In this document: in pieces, positions 1 through 11,599 of the stretch | Position numbering within the stretch: the first letter of the stretch is position 1 | Layout of the letters: each line of letters begins with the position of its first letter | Assembly (NCBI RefSeq): GCF_000090795.2 | Contig: NW_003546264.1 | Span: forward strand, 470,205-534,204 | Length of the DNA stretch: 64,000 nt | From: Amphimedon queenslandica | Lineage: Eukaryota; Porifera; Demospongiae; Haplosclerida; Niphatidae | Direction: 5' to 3' | The notes under the pieces: model-generated | Told to the model about the DNA's origin: nothing | Seen by the model: the letters and a program-made list of their open reading frames with translations, nothing else | Database searches by the model: none | Position numbers and translations under genes: made by a program

Positions 1-125
1 TATGGTATATTCTCTATATGACAGACACTTATGGACAAGAAAGTTTTGTTTGTTAATACAAAGATGCATGTCCTTCCTTTATGCGGAGGTTATTTCACTA
101 AGATTGCTTTAATACAATAGTTTAC

Positions 126-606
126 CTGCAACCCAGTGATGATCAAGGTATGAGAGTACACTAGGAGCATCAGCTACTGCATCCTCCACTGCAAGCTTGA
201 GCTTCTTACAGTGCAATACATTGAGAACACCAAGACGCTGGTAAGAGAATAGGGGGAAAACAATTAAATAATGATTTATAATTAACAAATAAAATATTTT
301 GTGTAAAATATTCATTCAGCATGCTCATGCAGGAAAGGGCAAAATGGCAGTTTCTATTTTAAAATCTTAAGCATATTCCAATCACTCAAAATATATATAA
401 ACCCAGCTGCTACCAGTCCTTTCTTACCACCAGGTCTTCGGTATTAGCAGCAATGGAGGCTAGTCTTTCTCCAGTGACAACCAGCTGGCTGATGAGTTCA
501 CCGTACATCTCAAGACCAATGCTGTTCATCCAAGCAGCCAAATCTGATCCACTGAGGGAATGGAAGCTTTGGGCCCGTGTACTAAAATTAATAATGAAAT
601 AACAAT

Positions 607-648
<42 letters not shown>

Positions 649-951
649 AATAATAATAATAATAATTACTTTAATGGTTTTGAATTAGCATCTCCTTCTA
701 TATTAACATCCTTTCCACTGCTGCTCTTCCTGTCATAAAAAGAGGTGTGGTTTAATCCCCGCCCACTCAATCAATTAATTAACCCCACCCACTCAACTCA
801 CCGGCCAAAGGCTTTCCTAAAAGACTCACGGAAGCTACGTTGCCTCTTGAAACCAGAGGCTGAGCTACTGCTGGTGTGACGGGGGAGGGACCCACCCACA
901 CTGCCAGTAAGAGCTGTCAGTGAAGCAGTCTTTGGGGCATACTGTAGATAA

Positions 952-983
<32 letters not shown>

Positions 984-3900
984 ATGTACAATAGGCATGA
1001 AGGGAAAGAGATTAAGTATATTTACAAGAGTTAAGGCAAAATTATATTATACTGACACTTATAGAGTAACAGATTGTAATATTATCAGATAGTATCAATG
1101 TTGTGTAACTATAGTATTCATTTGTTGCAAATACTACACTGAGATATATGTAGTAGCTGTAATTACACACACTAACGTGATGGTATTGAATTAAGTGTAT
1201 GAATAAAGTTATTATACTAGTGTAATAATTAAATATTTGAATTAACATTTTGGTGCCAAATTAACATTTTAAAGGAGAGAGAGAGGGGGGAGGGAGGGAG
1301 AAAGAGAGGGAAGGAGAAGCAAAAAGCAACTTGGACATAATGAGTTTATAAAACTAAACTTACAGTTCCTTTTAGATTGGAATCACTCACACCAGAAGCA
1401 GGTGTAATGCCAGAGCCACTCCGACTGTGATTATTGTGCAACGGCTGCAAAGGAACCTAAGAAGACAGGGCCATTATAATCATTATCAGAGCTATTATTA
1501 TTATTATCACATACTTAAATATATCATCCATAACCAGAATTATGGTTAATGTCATAACACAAACAAGGGAATAAAATGGATGACAGGTGCTAGCATGTCT
1601 ACTATGCACATGCTCTGCATGCCAACACACATGATACAGCTGCTTCTGAAGCACAAACCATAAAACAGAATAGCTAGGCGGCAATTTCTGGCAAAAGTAC
1701 AGCTGGTATCAAGCCACCCACAACCTGTGCAAATGTATGTCAACTACCAGGCAACCGATTACCCAAACAACTTGAGAAGTCTATTTCAAACAGTCAAACT
1801 GCAGTACAAGATTATAATAGCCTAGAGCAGTTGTTCATGATATCGCAGAAAGAGAAATTAGAGACTAAAGTTATAGACTAAAGAGCTCAAAATGGCTTCA
1901 TGTCCTTATAGTGCGATAGTAAATATTGATAGTATCTGAGAACACATTCCTATAAACCACAAGTGCTTATAAATAATAGTGTATAGTCAAAATAGGCATA
2001 GCATTACAATGATCAAAGTGAATCACTTTAAATCATGACGACAAGCAGTTTCAAGGGAAATATGTACCTGTACACATCAAAGCGATCATGTCACAATAAT
2101 AATTAAATAATTTATTAATGAGATAAAAGTCAATATAAACAAGACCTCGTTTAGATTAAGAGATCGAATATACATTAGCCAGTTTAGATAGGCTACTTTT
2201 TACTTTCTTTATAAAGGCACCTCCTCTAGTGTATAATAAACATTAATAGAATCAACTTTCTATCCTACGCCTTCTTCATCTTACATGGTAACCTTCATCG
2301 TATATACTATAACATTCTTTAAACATACATACATAGCCATCTTTATTATTGCTTTATTCAAAATTCAGTGGTGCAGTGTAAAAGGAACAAGTCTATCAGT
2401 TAAGGTCATTTGTACTGCTACATGAATTTCCCTTTGCCCTCATTTGTACTACTACTACTTTCAACCATCTCCCTCTATTTCTCTCCAAACCTTTTCTCCC
2501 CCATTCTTTCCACCTTCTCCCTCCCTCTATTTCTCTCCCAACCTTTTCTCCCCCATTCTTTCCACCTTCTCCCTCCCTCTGTTTCTCTCCCAACCTTTTC
2601 TCCCCCATTCTTTCCACCTTCTCCCTCCCTCTGTTTCTCTCCCAACCTTTTCTCCCCCATTCTTTCCCTCCTACATAAACTGGATGTACATGCCCCCACT
2701 TCAAATCCAATACTTTATATTGTTTATGTTTAAAATGAGCAAGTTTTGTCTATCAACAGTTTATACTGCCTGACATGAATTAGCAGCTTCTCTTGGAGGT
2801 GAGGTCTATTAGCAGTTGTGTCTCTACTGGTGATATAACAACTCAAAAATAACAACGTTAAAAATACAATCTTTTAAGATGGTAGGTCAATTTTTATAAG
2901 TGACACGTTTAAATGAAAATATGTCAACCTCTAAGAGTTGCTATGTGTTTTCTCTCTGTCTGTCTCTCCCTCCCTCTCTCTTTCTCTCTCCCTTTGTTTA
3001 CATAGCTACTCTATTATTATTGTAAGTTAATTTTTTAATGAACTCACTCGGCCCCCTTTGAGTTCTTTCTTGAGATTCTCGTTCTCAATCCTGAAGGTAT
3101 CAAGATTCTTCTCAAGCGTCATGACCTGTTGGAGTAAAGTATCACGATCTCTTTGAAGCTCGCCAGCAAAAGAAGCCTGTTAAGAAGAGAGAAATAGCAT
3201 TAGCAATTTAGCATGGAGATGACTGATAAAGAGAGAGAGAGAGAGAGAGAGAGGGGAGAGAGAGAGAGGGGAGAGAGAGAGGGGGGGGAGAGAGGGGGGA
3301 GAGAGAAAGAGGAGACATGAAAATGTGAGAAGGCTGTGATTAAAAGAGTGATAAAGGAGAGATGAAAAGAGAGAAAGAGCCAAGCAGACTGGTTCAAAGA
3401 AAATGTCACAAACAAACAAAGAACAAGATGATCAGCCTGACTCATTCAAAAGCAATACAATAATAATAATAATAAATAATAATAAAATTAATATTATAAT
3501 ATGGCCTGCAGTATACAGTCTAATATATAAGACTGATGTTATATGAGAGCTGGTTATAGCTAGCCTGGACCACAAACAAGTGCCTCAGAGGAGATAACAA
3601 GCTATCAAATGTCAGCTCAGTTGTCACCATGTCTCATAACAAAAGCTTAGGAGCAATCAAAACCTTTAAACAAACCTCCACTCCCTCTCTCTCTCTCTCC
3701 CTTCTTTCATTACAGGATAAAGTTCCACACTGTTTCTATCCATTTCTATCTCTTCTTTCTCTCTTATTTCTCATATTATTCTTGTGTGTTTATAATTAAT
3801 ATTATTATTAGACATAGAAATATTCACTACATCAGGTTAATGTAATAAGGACTCGAAATAACAAAATAAAAACTGATTATCATACTATGCTAATCCTATA

Positions 3901-4840
3901 AGCACAGGCAGGTACATGTACACATGTAGGCATCAATGAAAAGATAATGCACATGTGGTGTGTTCTGATTAAAGTGTGCTTGCCGTTTTAGGAGTGACAA
4001 AACAAGACACTAAAACACTGCCAAGTACCACAGGACTACTATCATGTAATGCTTTATTATTGGCATCGGATAGAGTTTATTGTTGTACTACTAAACTAAA
4101 GAATGATGTATACCTCTATGACTAACAAGTGAAGTTCTGAATGTGTGTCTGTGTGACAGTTACAGATTGATGGCATGTTAAACTATGTCCAGCAAAGAGC
4201 GAGAAGAGGAAAGAGAGAGAAAGAGAGAGAGAGAGAGAGTCTTTCTTTTTGATTTAGCAGAAGGAGAGAAAGAGAGTGTGGTGCATAAAAATAAAGTTCT
4301 AACCTGATCGCCAGTCAGCCATGATACGAGGAACTCTCTAGTTTCTGGTGGTATCTCCAGTCTGGAGTCAATGGCCCCATTGAGACCCACCACATGGCTC
4401 TGCAGCTGCTTACACAAAGAGACAACTTTTGACTCATGGCCAAACGTTGATGTTTCAGAAACACTGAGAGAGAAAGAGAGAGGGTGAGAGAAGTGGCAAT
4501 TAAAAACAATTTTTTAAAATGTAAATTGAACCAGTAAGCTACAGCATATTATAGACCAGCAGCTGAACTATACAACAAGAAACTTTAAAAGAAACAATGG
4601 GCAGAAAGAGCAGCTGCTAGCCTTCTTCTTGCATTTCAAACCAACAGGAAAAGAGTAGCTACTCGGAGAAACTTACCCTATTCCCAAAACGCTGTCCATC
4701 CTTTTCAGAGCGTCTTTGAAAACCTCTACAGTATCGCCGCCTGTAGCACTGGCCAAAGCTCTCCCGCTGTACTGGTCAAAGTTGAGACTGTATCTTTTAA
4801 TTCTGGAAGAGGAGGAGGAGGAGGTCCGCCTAAGGGCCAT
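126..4840 (-). CDS. Liprin-beta-like scaffold protein, 5' part (continues past the left edge)
   Basis: Seven exons join in frame: 4677-4840, 4304-4464, 3048-3176, 1364-1456, 802-941, 428-581 and 126-237, giving about 317 residues before the window ends. The start MALRRTSSSSSS is the first ATG of exon 1. FKDALKRMDSVLG followed by IPPETREFLVSWL matches the liprin-beta N-terminus as I recall it. Exon 3 is a short coiled coil. Exon 5 is a basic Ser/Arg linker ending SFRESFRKAFGR. The last two exons form a SAM domain (LAAWMNSIGLEMYGELIS, then LGVLNVLHCKKLKLAVEDA). They end at LDHHWVAG, where vertebrate liprin-betas begin the second SAM. Liprins organise adhesion and vesicle-docking sites. The coiled coil looks much shorter than in vertebrates, so an exon in the 1.6-kb intron 3 may have been missed. 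Kazrin or liprin-alpha are less likely. Confidence 0.75.
600..665. repeat. (CAA)n/(TAA)n microsatellite
   Basis: Trinucleotide tract in a liprin intron. Similar simple tracts in the same gene lie at 951-981 (TAA) and 3228-3310 (GA). Confidence 0.9.
2466..2669. repeat. 52-bp minisatellite in a liprin intron, about 3.7 copies
   Basis: The motif CCTTTTCTCCCCCATTCTTT recurs every 52 bp (CTTTTCT at 2491, 2543, 2595 and 2647) in a CT-rich tract. Open frames on both strands here come only from the repeat composition. Confidence 0.9.
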
Positions 4841-5347
4841 ACAAACACGCGAGCTAATGCGGGGACAGAGTCTTTTATATTAGCAGGCAATGAATCTGGG
4901 ATTTGGGCAGCAAAATCAACAATAAATTCTTGTGGCTTTGAACTCCCGGGAGGTGTTAGGATAAACTTTAAAATAATAATTCTGGAGAGGGCAAAGAAAG
5001 AGAGAAGACAAGAAGAGCTAAAGCTGCTTCCAATCCCACACGAGCTGGACTGTCTACCAGTACCGACCAATTTATTTTGAATTATTTAATAATAAGGTCA
5101 GTCGCCACTACGAGTTTACATACCTACACAAATAACTAGAACTAGTAGTCAAGCATAATAATTTAACTATGCAGATTATATTTATACTTAACTCCTTCCT
5201 TATAAATACCATGAAATGCTGTAAAGTGAGTTTATGTGAAAGGAATGCAGAGAAAAAGAATAGCAAGACTAGACGTGACCACGTGGTCAGCCACACCTCC
5301 AACAACCGTCTCCATGACAACCACGCATCAGCTCGGTACATACAACT
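4841..5347. promoter_or_regulatory. Divergent promoter region between liprin-like gene (-) and SANBR (+)
   Basis: 507 bp separate the two start codons and I see no coding potential. It contains the perfect palindrome GACCACGTGGTC at 5278-5289, which holds an E-box. An X-box-like motif GTCTCCATGACAAC lies at 5308-5321, 27 bp before the SANBR start. Its regulatory function is inferred from position and motif. Confidence 0.5.
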
Positions 5348-8300
5348 ATGGCGTACTCGTCCGCGAGTACAAGTGTACCCTCTTCTTCTCGGGGGAGCGG
5401 AGGAGCAGCTCACAGGGCCGTGGCACTCGACCTAATGCTCAGGACTTTCATGAACTCCCCAGAATTCCAGCCATACAACCCCCGCATGTGGGAAGGGATT
5501 TCAAAATTAGTTCCCGGGACGACCCCCCACCAAGTAAGATCATAATAGTACCAGACCATACTGATGAGCCTCTTCCAGTGCATTCAAAGGTGGGAAGAGC
5601 TAAGAAGTGCTAGCAAGTTCATCACGAGAGACTTCTCAGTCCTAGCGGCCAAAGGACGACCATTCACATCATCGTCATATAATACAAGTCACAGTACTCA
5701 TTACAAAAAAGTAATAAATAAAGTAAAGTCTATTCACTTTGCATTATTTTGACACTTTCACCTTTTTTCAATTCAATTAATAAATGACTACGTCACATCC
5801 GCATTCTTTACGTAGTTGTGGTTTTCGAATTGTTTTTGTTGCACAGAAGGAAGCCATACAGCTAATTAGCAGCTGGATTTATTCATAGTACGGTATCTAT
5901 TGATAGATACAGTATCTATGATTTATTCTGGCTGTTTGAGTTTATACAGGGACATCCAAAAAAGGGCTAAGGCCTTCTCGATCTTTTTTCTAAAGGATGG
6001 GAAGGACCTAGCGATTCTAATGGTACTAAATTCTGTGTTTATCAAAAGTTATAACAAAAAAATGAATAGGTCAGGTAGCGACAATTCCATACTTCATAAC
6101 TCCATACCCATACTTCCATGCTCTCATTCTTATACTTTCATTCCTAGGACCCAGCCTTCACAAGCTCAGTTACAGAGTTACCTCCTATTACTAATCCAGC
6201 AGCAATCTCCTCTTCTTCTTCCCGCCCTCCCTCATCAACTGCAGCGTATCACTACGAGCAGTACAGGGGGTCTCTTACCAATGAAAGTTATAGCAGATTA
6301 TCTGCTGGTAGGGGAAGACTGGCAGGATCATTCTGTCAGAACTACCTGTACAAGAGAGAGAAAGAATATAAGAGAGAGAGTCAGGGTAGAGTGAAGGATA
6401 ATGGTGGAGGAGTAGAAAGGTAAGAAATTTTAAAAATAATAATATTAATAATGAATATTTTTATGCAAGCTTTGCACATTATAAAAATTACATGTATAAG
6501 TATTAAGCACTGTGATAGTAGCCAAATTGTATTGTCAATATCTTTTGACACACCAAGCAATGACTGTAAACATTGGCCAGATAAAATATAATTATTTTTT
6601 ATGATAGAGCACTTTTTAATGCAATTTCTAATAGGCAATATTCAAGGCAGTCACTTTCTTCAGTGAGTGAAAATGCAATTAGAGAATCTACAAACAATAA
6701 AATAAAATCACTTGACACGTTTGAACATGCACAACTCAAGAAAACTACAGATACAGATACCACCACCACAAGCAGCACCACTACTGCTAATAATAATAAT
6801 GATAATGCTAATAATAATACTAACAGCAATACTAGTAATGGTAATACAGCAGAACATATTGAAGACAATAGCAGCAAAGGCAATGTCCAAAATCCTGATA
6901 AAGATACAGGAGATGATGATACTGCAATGAGAAGCAGTGCACATACAACGCCTACTAAAGATTATGTTAAAAAGGAAACTATTGCTGGTACTAATGGAGC
7001 CAGTAAAGAAGGAGAAGGAGAAGGTCCTAGTATAAATGATGTGAGCCCTGCTGGTATGAATCAGCTAGTGATACATGTAAAAGATGAAGCAAAAAAGAGT
7101 AAGTTATATCATTAGCTGTCTATAATACAGTAACTCATACTTAATAGAGTCAAGGGATTTCTTATGTTCAAGGGAACTACTGATTAGTGAAATGAAATAT
7201 TTTAAGGAGTACTTTTTGACTAATTTGCCAGCAGACATGTCCAGAGAGTGGGAGGAAATAGACATTAGTGTCCATTGTGATATTGGTGTCTTCCATTGGC
7301 TGATGACTTATGTGAAAAGAGGAATGAATGAGGGACCTACTGGAGAGAAGAGAGACAAACCTTTGGAACCACCTGAACTATGTCAGTGTAAATATAATCA
7401 AGTTTTTTATGTAATGTGTATTTAATAAAAAAATTGAGCTGATTTCAATCAAAATTGCATTTTAAGCCAAATGCCCTGTACTATATAATACAGGGAATTT
7501 TGCAAAAAATGACTTTATGTTCTTATTTTTTCTTCCTCCTAGCTCCAGCAAATGCAGTTTCTATACTGATATCATCTGATTTCTTAAGAATGGAAGAACT
7601 GGTCAGTCAGTATTATATTATTTGCTCTACAATATGTTCTACTGATCATTACTACTGTACATTTCCCCCACTCATTAGTAACGCGGTAGCGTTACTAAGT
7701 AGGATTCACCCCCAAACAAAATGGCTGCCACGACTTTTGCAGCCTTGCTTTATCCATTGATCTCATACCATCTCCCCCAATTTCTATCTGTACCATTAAC
7801 AATGTCATATGTACATCTACATGCATCTCACTCTCTCCCTTTTGCTACTTTTCTCCTCCTCTCTTTCTCCCTCATAAACCTTTCTTCTTCTTCTCTTACT
7901 AGGTTGAGAAGTGTTTAGATTACTGTCATCACAACATGACTGACATATTAGCCTCACCAGCTAACATAGGCTGCATAGGAGGTGACCTTGTCCACAGGTC
8001 AACAAAACAGCATTATTTTATTAGAATAGCTTAAATGAATTACAATAAAGTCAAGCAAAGTTTTTATAAATTAAACATTAATAGGCTAGCTGATCGATTC
8101 TCACCTTTAGAAGCTGAAGCAATAATTGATGAAAAAGACAAAATAAAAAGGTTGTACTACAATCATTATCATTAAATGATAAGTATTGTTATAATTTTTA
8201 TTTTGTAGTAAAATCTATCTCTGTTTGTTGGAGAAGCTATTTGATCCGACTTATCGTCATTCAGAATGTCCACAGAATGCATCCACTTTATACAAGTTAG

Positions 8301-10931
8301 AAATAATAATTATAATGAATATCTTCTTTATGCAACCTGCCTATTCCTTAATTCTGTTTATATTGTAATCATTTCAGATGTAAGATCTGTGGAAGATTTC
8401 TTACGCAAGCACAGCAGTCAATATTCAAGTGCACTTCTAGCAGGTAAGTATGGAAAGTACAACTCTTGATAATCTGATAAATTGAGTTTGAGGAGACTAA
8501 GCAAATAACTGGGAGATAACCTCCACATTATCACAATTATAATATCTCTAATAGCATTAAACTAAATGAGTTAAGTTACATCTACACTCTATACAAAATG
8601 AAGCAGTAGATACCCTTAATATCAGTATATTGTGTATGTACATGTACATATGCTACAAGTGTCATCATCATTATTAGCACTAACTAGCCTTATAATCATA
8701 TTGCAGGTTGACTGTTAATAAAAGAGGACAATTAGTTCATGAACATGAAAGGTAATATAAGGACTCAATCAAAGACTAACAGACTTAAGATTTCACTCTT
8801 CCAATTCTCTCTTCTTTTCATCCACTCATCTTTATATAGGGATGCAACATGGAGCATTGACAAGTATCTTATGTCATTAAGAGACAAGAGAATGACTTGG
8901 AGAGAGATCTTTTGGAAGTAAGATTATGTAGAATTGCTATATATCTATAATGTTCAGTTTTATGATAATCATAATATATACTTGTACATCTTACTGTCGT
9001 CCTCTTGTGTAGACTATGGGGCAAAGTGAACTGGTTGAGCTGCTCTCAGTGTGGTGATCCTTTTCAATGTTCCTCTCTCTCTACGTGTCTCTATCATCCT
9101 AAACAGGTTGTACAGGTTGATAGTGATGGCTCTAAACTGCCTCCTGGTACAGGGAGGTACTTCTGCTGTGGACAAACGATAGGAAAATTCACGTCTTTAC
9201 CAGCTGCAAAAGTATGAGAGGAAGGAGAGAGAAAGAGACATGGACATATGCTTGTACATGTACAGTGAACTTTTTGAGCAACTTTAAAAATTTGTAAAAA
9301 AATCCGATTTTGATTGGAATCAGCTCAAACTTTCTACTTAATATAAGAACATGTATATGCATCAGAAAACTTTATAAAAATGGAAAATACTAATATATTC
9401 TATATAGGGTGGTTGTCAATACAGAAACCATACCCATCAATCAGACATATCAGCAATATTAATAAAATTAAAAGACATCATCTGTGAAAGGGTTGGCCTG
9501 CCCGAATCCACAGGAGAACGGGATAATGGTCACTTTAATATGTCATTTTCTAACATCATCATTAAAGAAACATTACCTATAAAGGTATGGATTATCAAAA
9601 TATATTATTATTATTATTATTATTATTATTATCTACAGGTTCTCAATATTGACTTAACGAGCAATAAGAAAGCCACACCCAAACAAAAAACCTCACCTTC
9701 AGTTGACACAAACAACAAAACAAAACAAACAAACAACAACACAACAAACAACAACACAACAAACAACACAACACAAACAAACACCACTGCTACTAGTAGC
9801 ATCACACTGGATAACAAAGGAAAAGGACGACACGGGCGAGCTATGGGTACGACGGTCGGTACGATGGTAGGACGGACAGGAGTAGGAAAGGAACAGTCGG
9901 GCGGTGATAACGGACAACTGGTCGAAACAGCTAAAAGAGGAGAGGGAGGAATGACTGCAAGAAGAGATTGTATAGTTACGGAGGAAGATGGAACAGGATC
10001 TGAGAGAGACACTACTTGTACAGGTAATTCATCAATGGCTTGTACTGATATAGAAGAAGATGAGGAAGACATGAAGAAAGGTTAGTAAGAATTAAAATAA
10101 TAAGAATAAAGAACTCGTTATTGTGTTTAATAGTCACGGTTGTAGTTGAGAAACCACCTCAACCATTAAAAAAGGTAAATTATTGTTGTTATTATTATTG
10201 TTGTTTTATCTTATGCTTAAAGACTATAAAGAAGATTAAGAACTGCTCTACTAAAGGAAAGACTGAAAAGTAAGAAGAAGAGATATTAAGATGAGAGACA
10301 AAAGAGTGTTACACTAACCACACAATGATAATAAATAATCTCAACGCGTAACTATTAGGATACTGTCAGATATGGACTGGATATGGGACAATACTAAATC
10401 AGTCCGCTGGAACCAAGACATGCAGAGATTCCAAGGTACTTACATGTGTACACTATAGTATAGCGTATTTCGCCAAATTTTGAAGTTAATTTTGAAAAAT
10501 GCACAAACGTTTAAGTAGAAAGTACAATATGATTCATACAATGTATCCCTCTTAACAGATGAACTAAGGATATCACAGCTGCAAGGTCACCTCCGAAAAT
10601 TAAAATTATCGACTTGCAAAAAGAAAGTACCACCGCGGCCGCCACCAAAAATCAAACAAAGATCTATATCATCAGATTTCGGCTCTCATTCCAGTACAGG
10701 AACTGGCAGGAATAATGGTGGAATATATGCTCAACTTGAAGGACAGTTCTTTGCTAATTTAGCAAGGAGCCAGAAACTGAGGTAAAGAGCAATAGAAAGT
10801 GTGTGGGTGTGAAGTTTGAGGAATTCTCTCTTTGTGTTTGTATGGGTGTGTGTTAATTTACTGCTTCAGTTGCTAATTATTATTGTTTTTGATTTTTTCA
10901 CAGTAAGAGCAAGAGACAGAAATTTAAATAG
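5348..10931 (+). CDS. SANBR: SANT and BTB domain regulator (SANBR/KIAA1841 homologue)
   Basis: Twenty exons join without a phase error to 1007 residues: 5348-5533, 5579-5710, 6148-6419, 6635-7098, 7148-7387, 7543-7601, 7903-7997, 8085-8150, 8209-8295, 8378-8443, 8707-8751, 8840-8917, 9013-9211, 9408-9584, 9639-10080, 10134-10174, 10223-10269, 10359-10435, 10559-10781, 10904-10931. A SANT-like segment (WEGISKLVPGTTPHQ, then CIQRWEELRSAS) opens the protein. A BTB domain follows a Ser/Asn-rich linker (LLISEMKYFKEYF, EEIDISVHCDIGVFHWLM, AVSILISSDFLRMEELVEKC). Next comes a Cys-rich block (CKICGRF, TWREIFWKLWGKVNWLSCSQ). It ends GGIYAQLEGQFFANLARS, like the vertebrate tail. In mammals SANBR restrains antibody class switching, so its role here is unknown. 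The donor after 5710 could instead be at 5722. Confidence 0.9.
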
Positions 10932-11150
10932 CGATAAATATGACACTTATTCATTATTAATGTTAAATTAATTGTTAAAAATCACGAATTCATCCTGACT
11001 TGTTGGCACTATTATTTTTTTGTTTTATGATTAATGAGATTTTCTGATTGATTTTTAAAGCAAAAAAAACAATTTTGAGAATTAACATAATAATGCAAAA
11101 ATTATTCAGTGACATGTCTTAACATTATTGTACACAGATCTTCACCATCA

Positions 11151-11540
11151 TCAGTCAATGTAGATTATCCCAGGTTTCGATCTATTTTTAGTAACACCGT
11201 AATGACTGCTATTAATAGTAACATGTCTTTCAGCCACTGATCTATTATTAGAAGGACTGTCATAGTTTTTCTCGGCACATTGACTAGCATGTAGCTCCAG
11301 CGCATAAAGAGGAACTGGTTCATTGCATATTGGACACGATTGGATTGAACTAAGATCCTCAGTCTTGTCTTCTACAATCTACACACATCAACAATGAGAA
11401 TATTAATAGTTAATACCAGTGTTAGATGATTACTTAAACTTTATTATAATAGACTAGATTTAATTTTTTATGCCCACCCTCCCCTGAAAATTATACAATA
11501 CTGGTTTGCTCCTTCCTTTTAAAAATACTCCATTCACCTT

Positions 11541-11599
<59 letters not shown>

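Noticed and set aside
2396-2773. Overlapping ORFs of 74-109 codons on both strands
   Set aside because: They come from the 52-bp CT-rich minisatellite; the peptides are pure repeat and lie in a liprin intron.
4726-5070. ORF with start at 5070 as the liprin N-terminus
   Set aside because: Another frame at 4677-4840 gives MALRRTSSS and splices in phase into liprin-like exons; this frame does not.
9629-10072. Antisense ORF of 147 codons
   Set aside because: Shadow of SANBR exon 15 (9639-10080), which is in phase with both neighbours.
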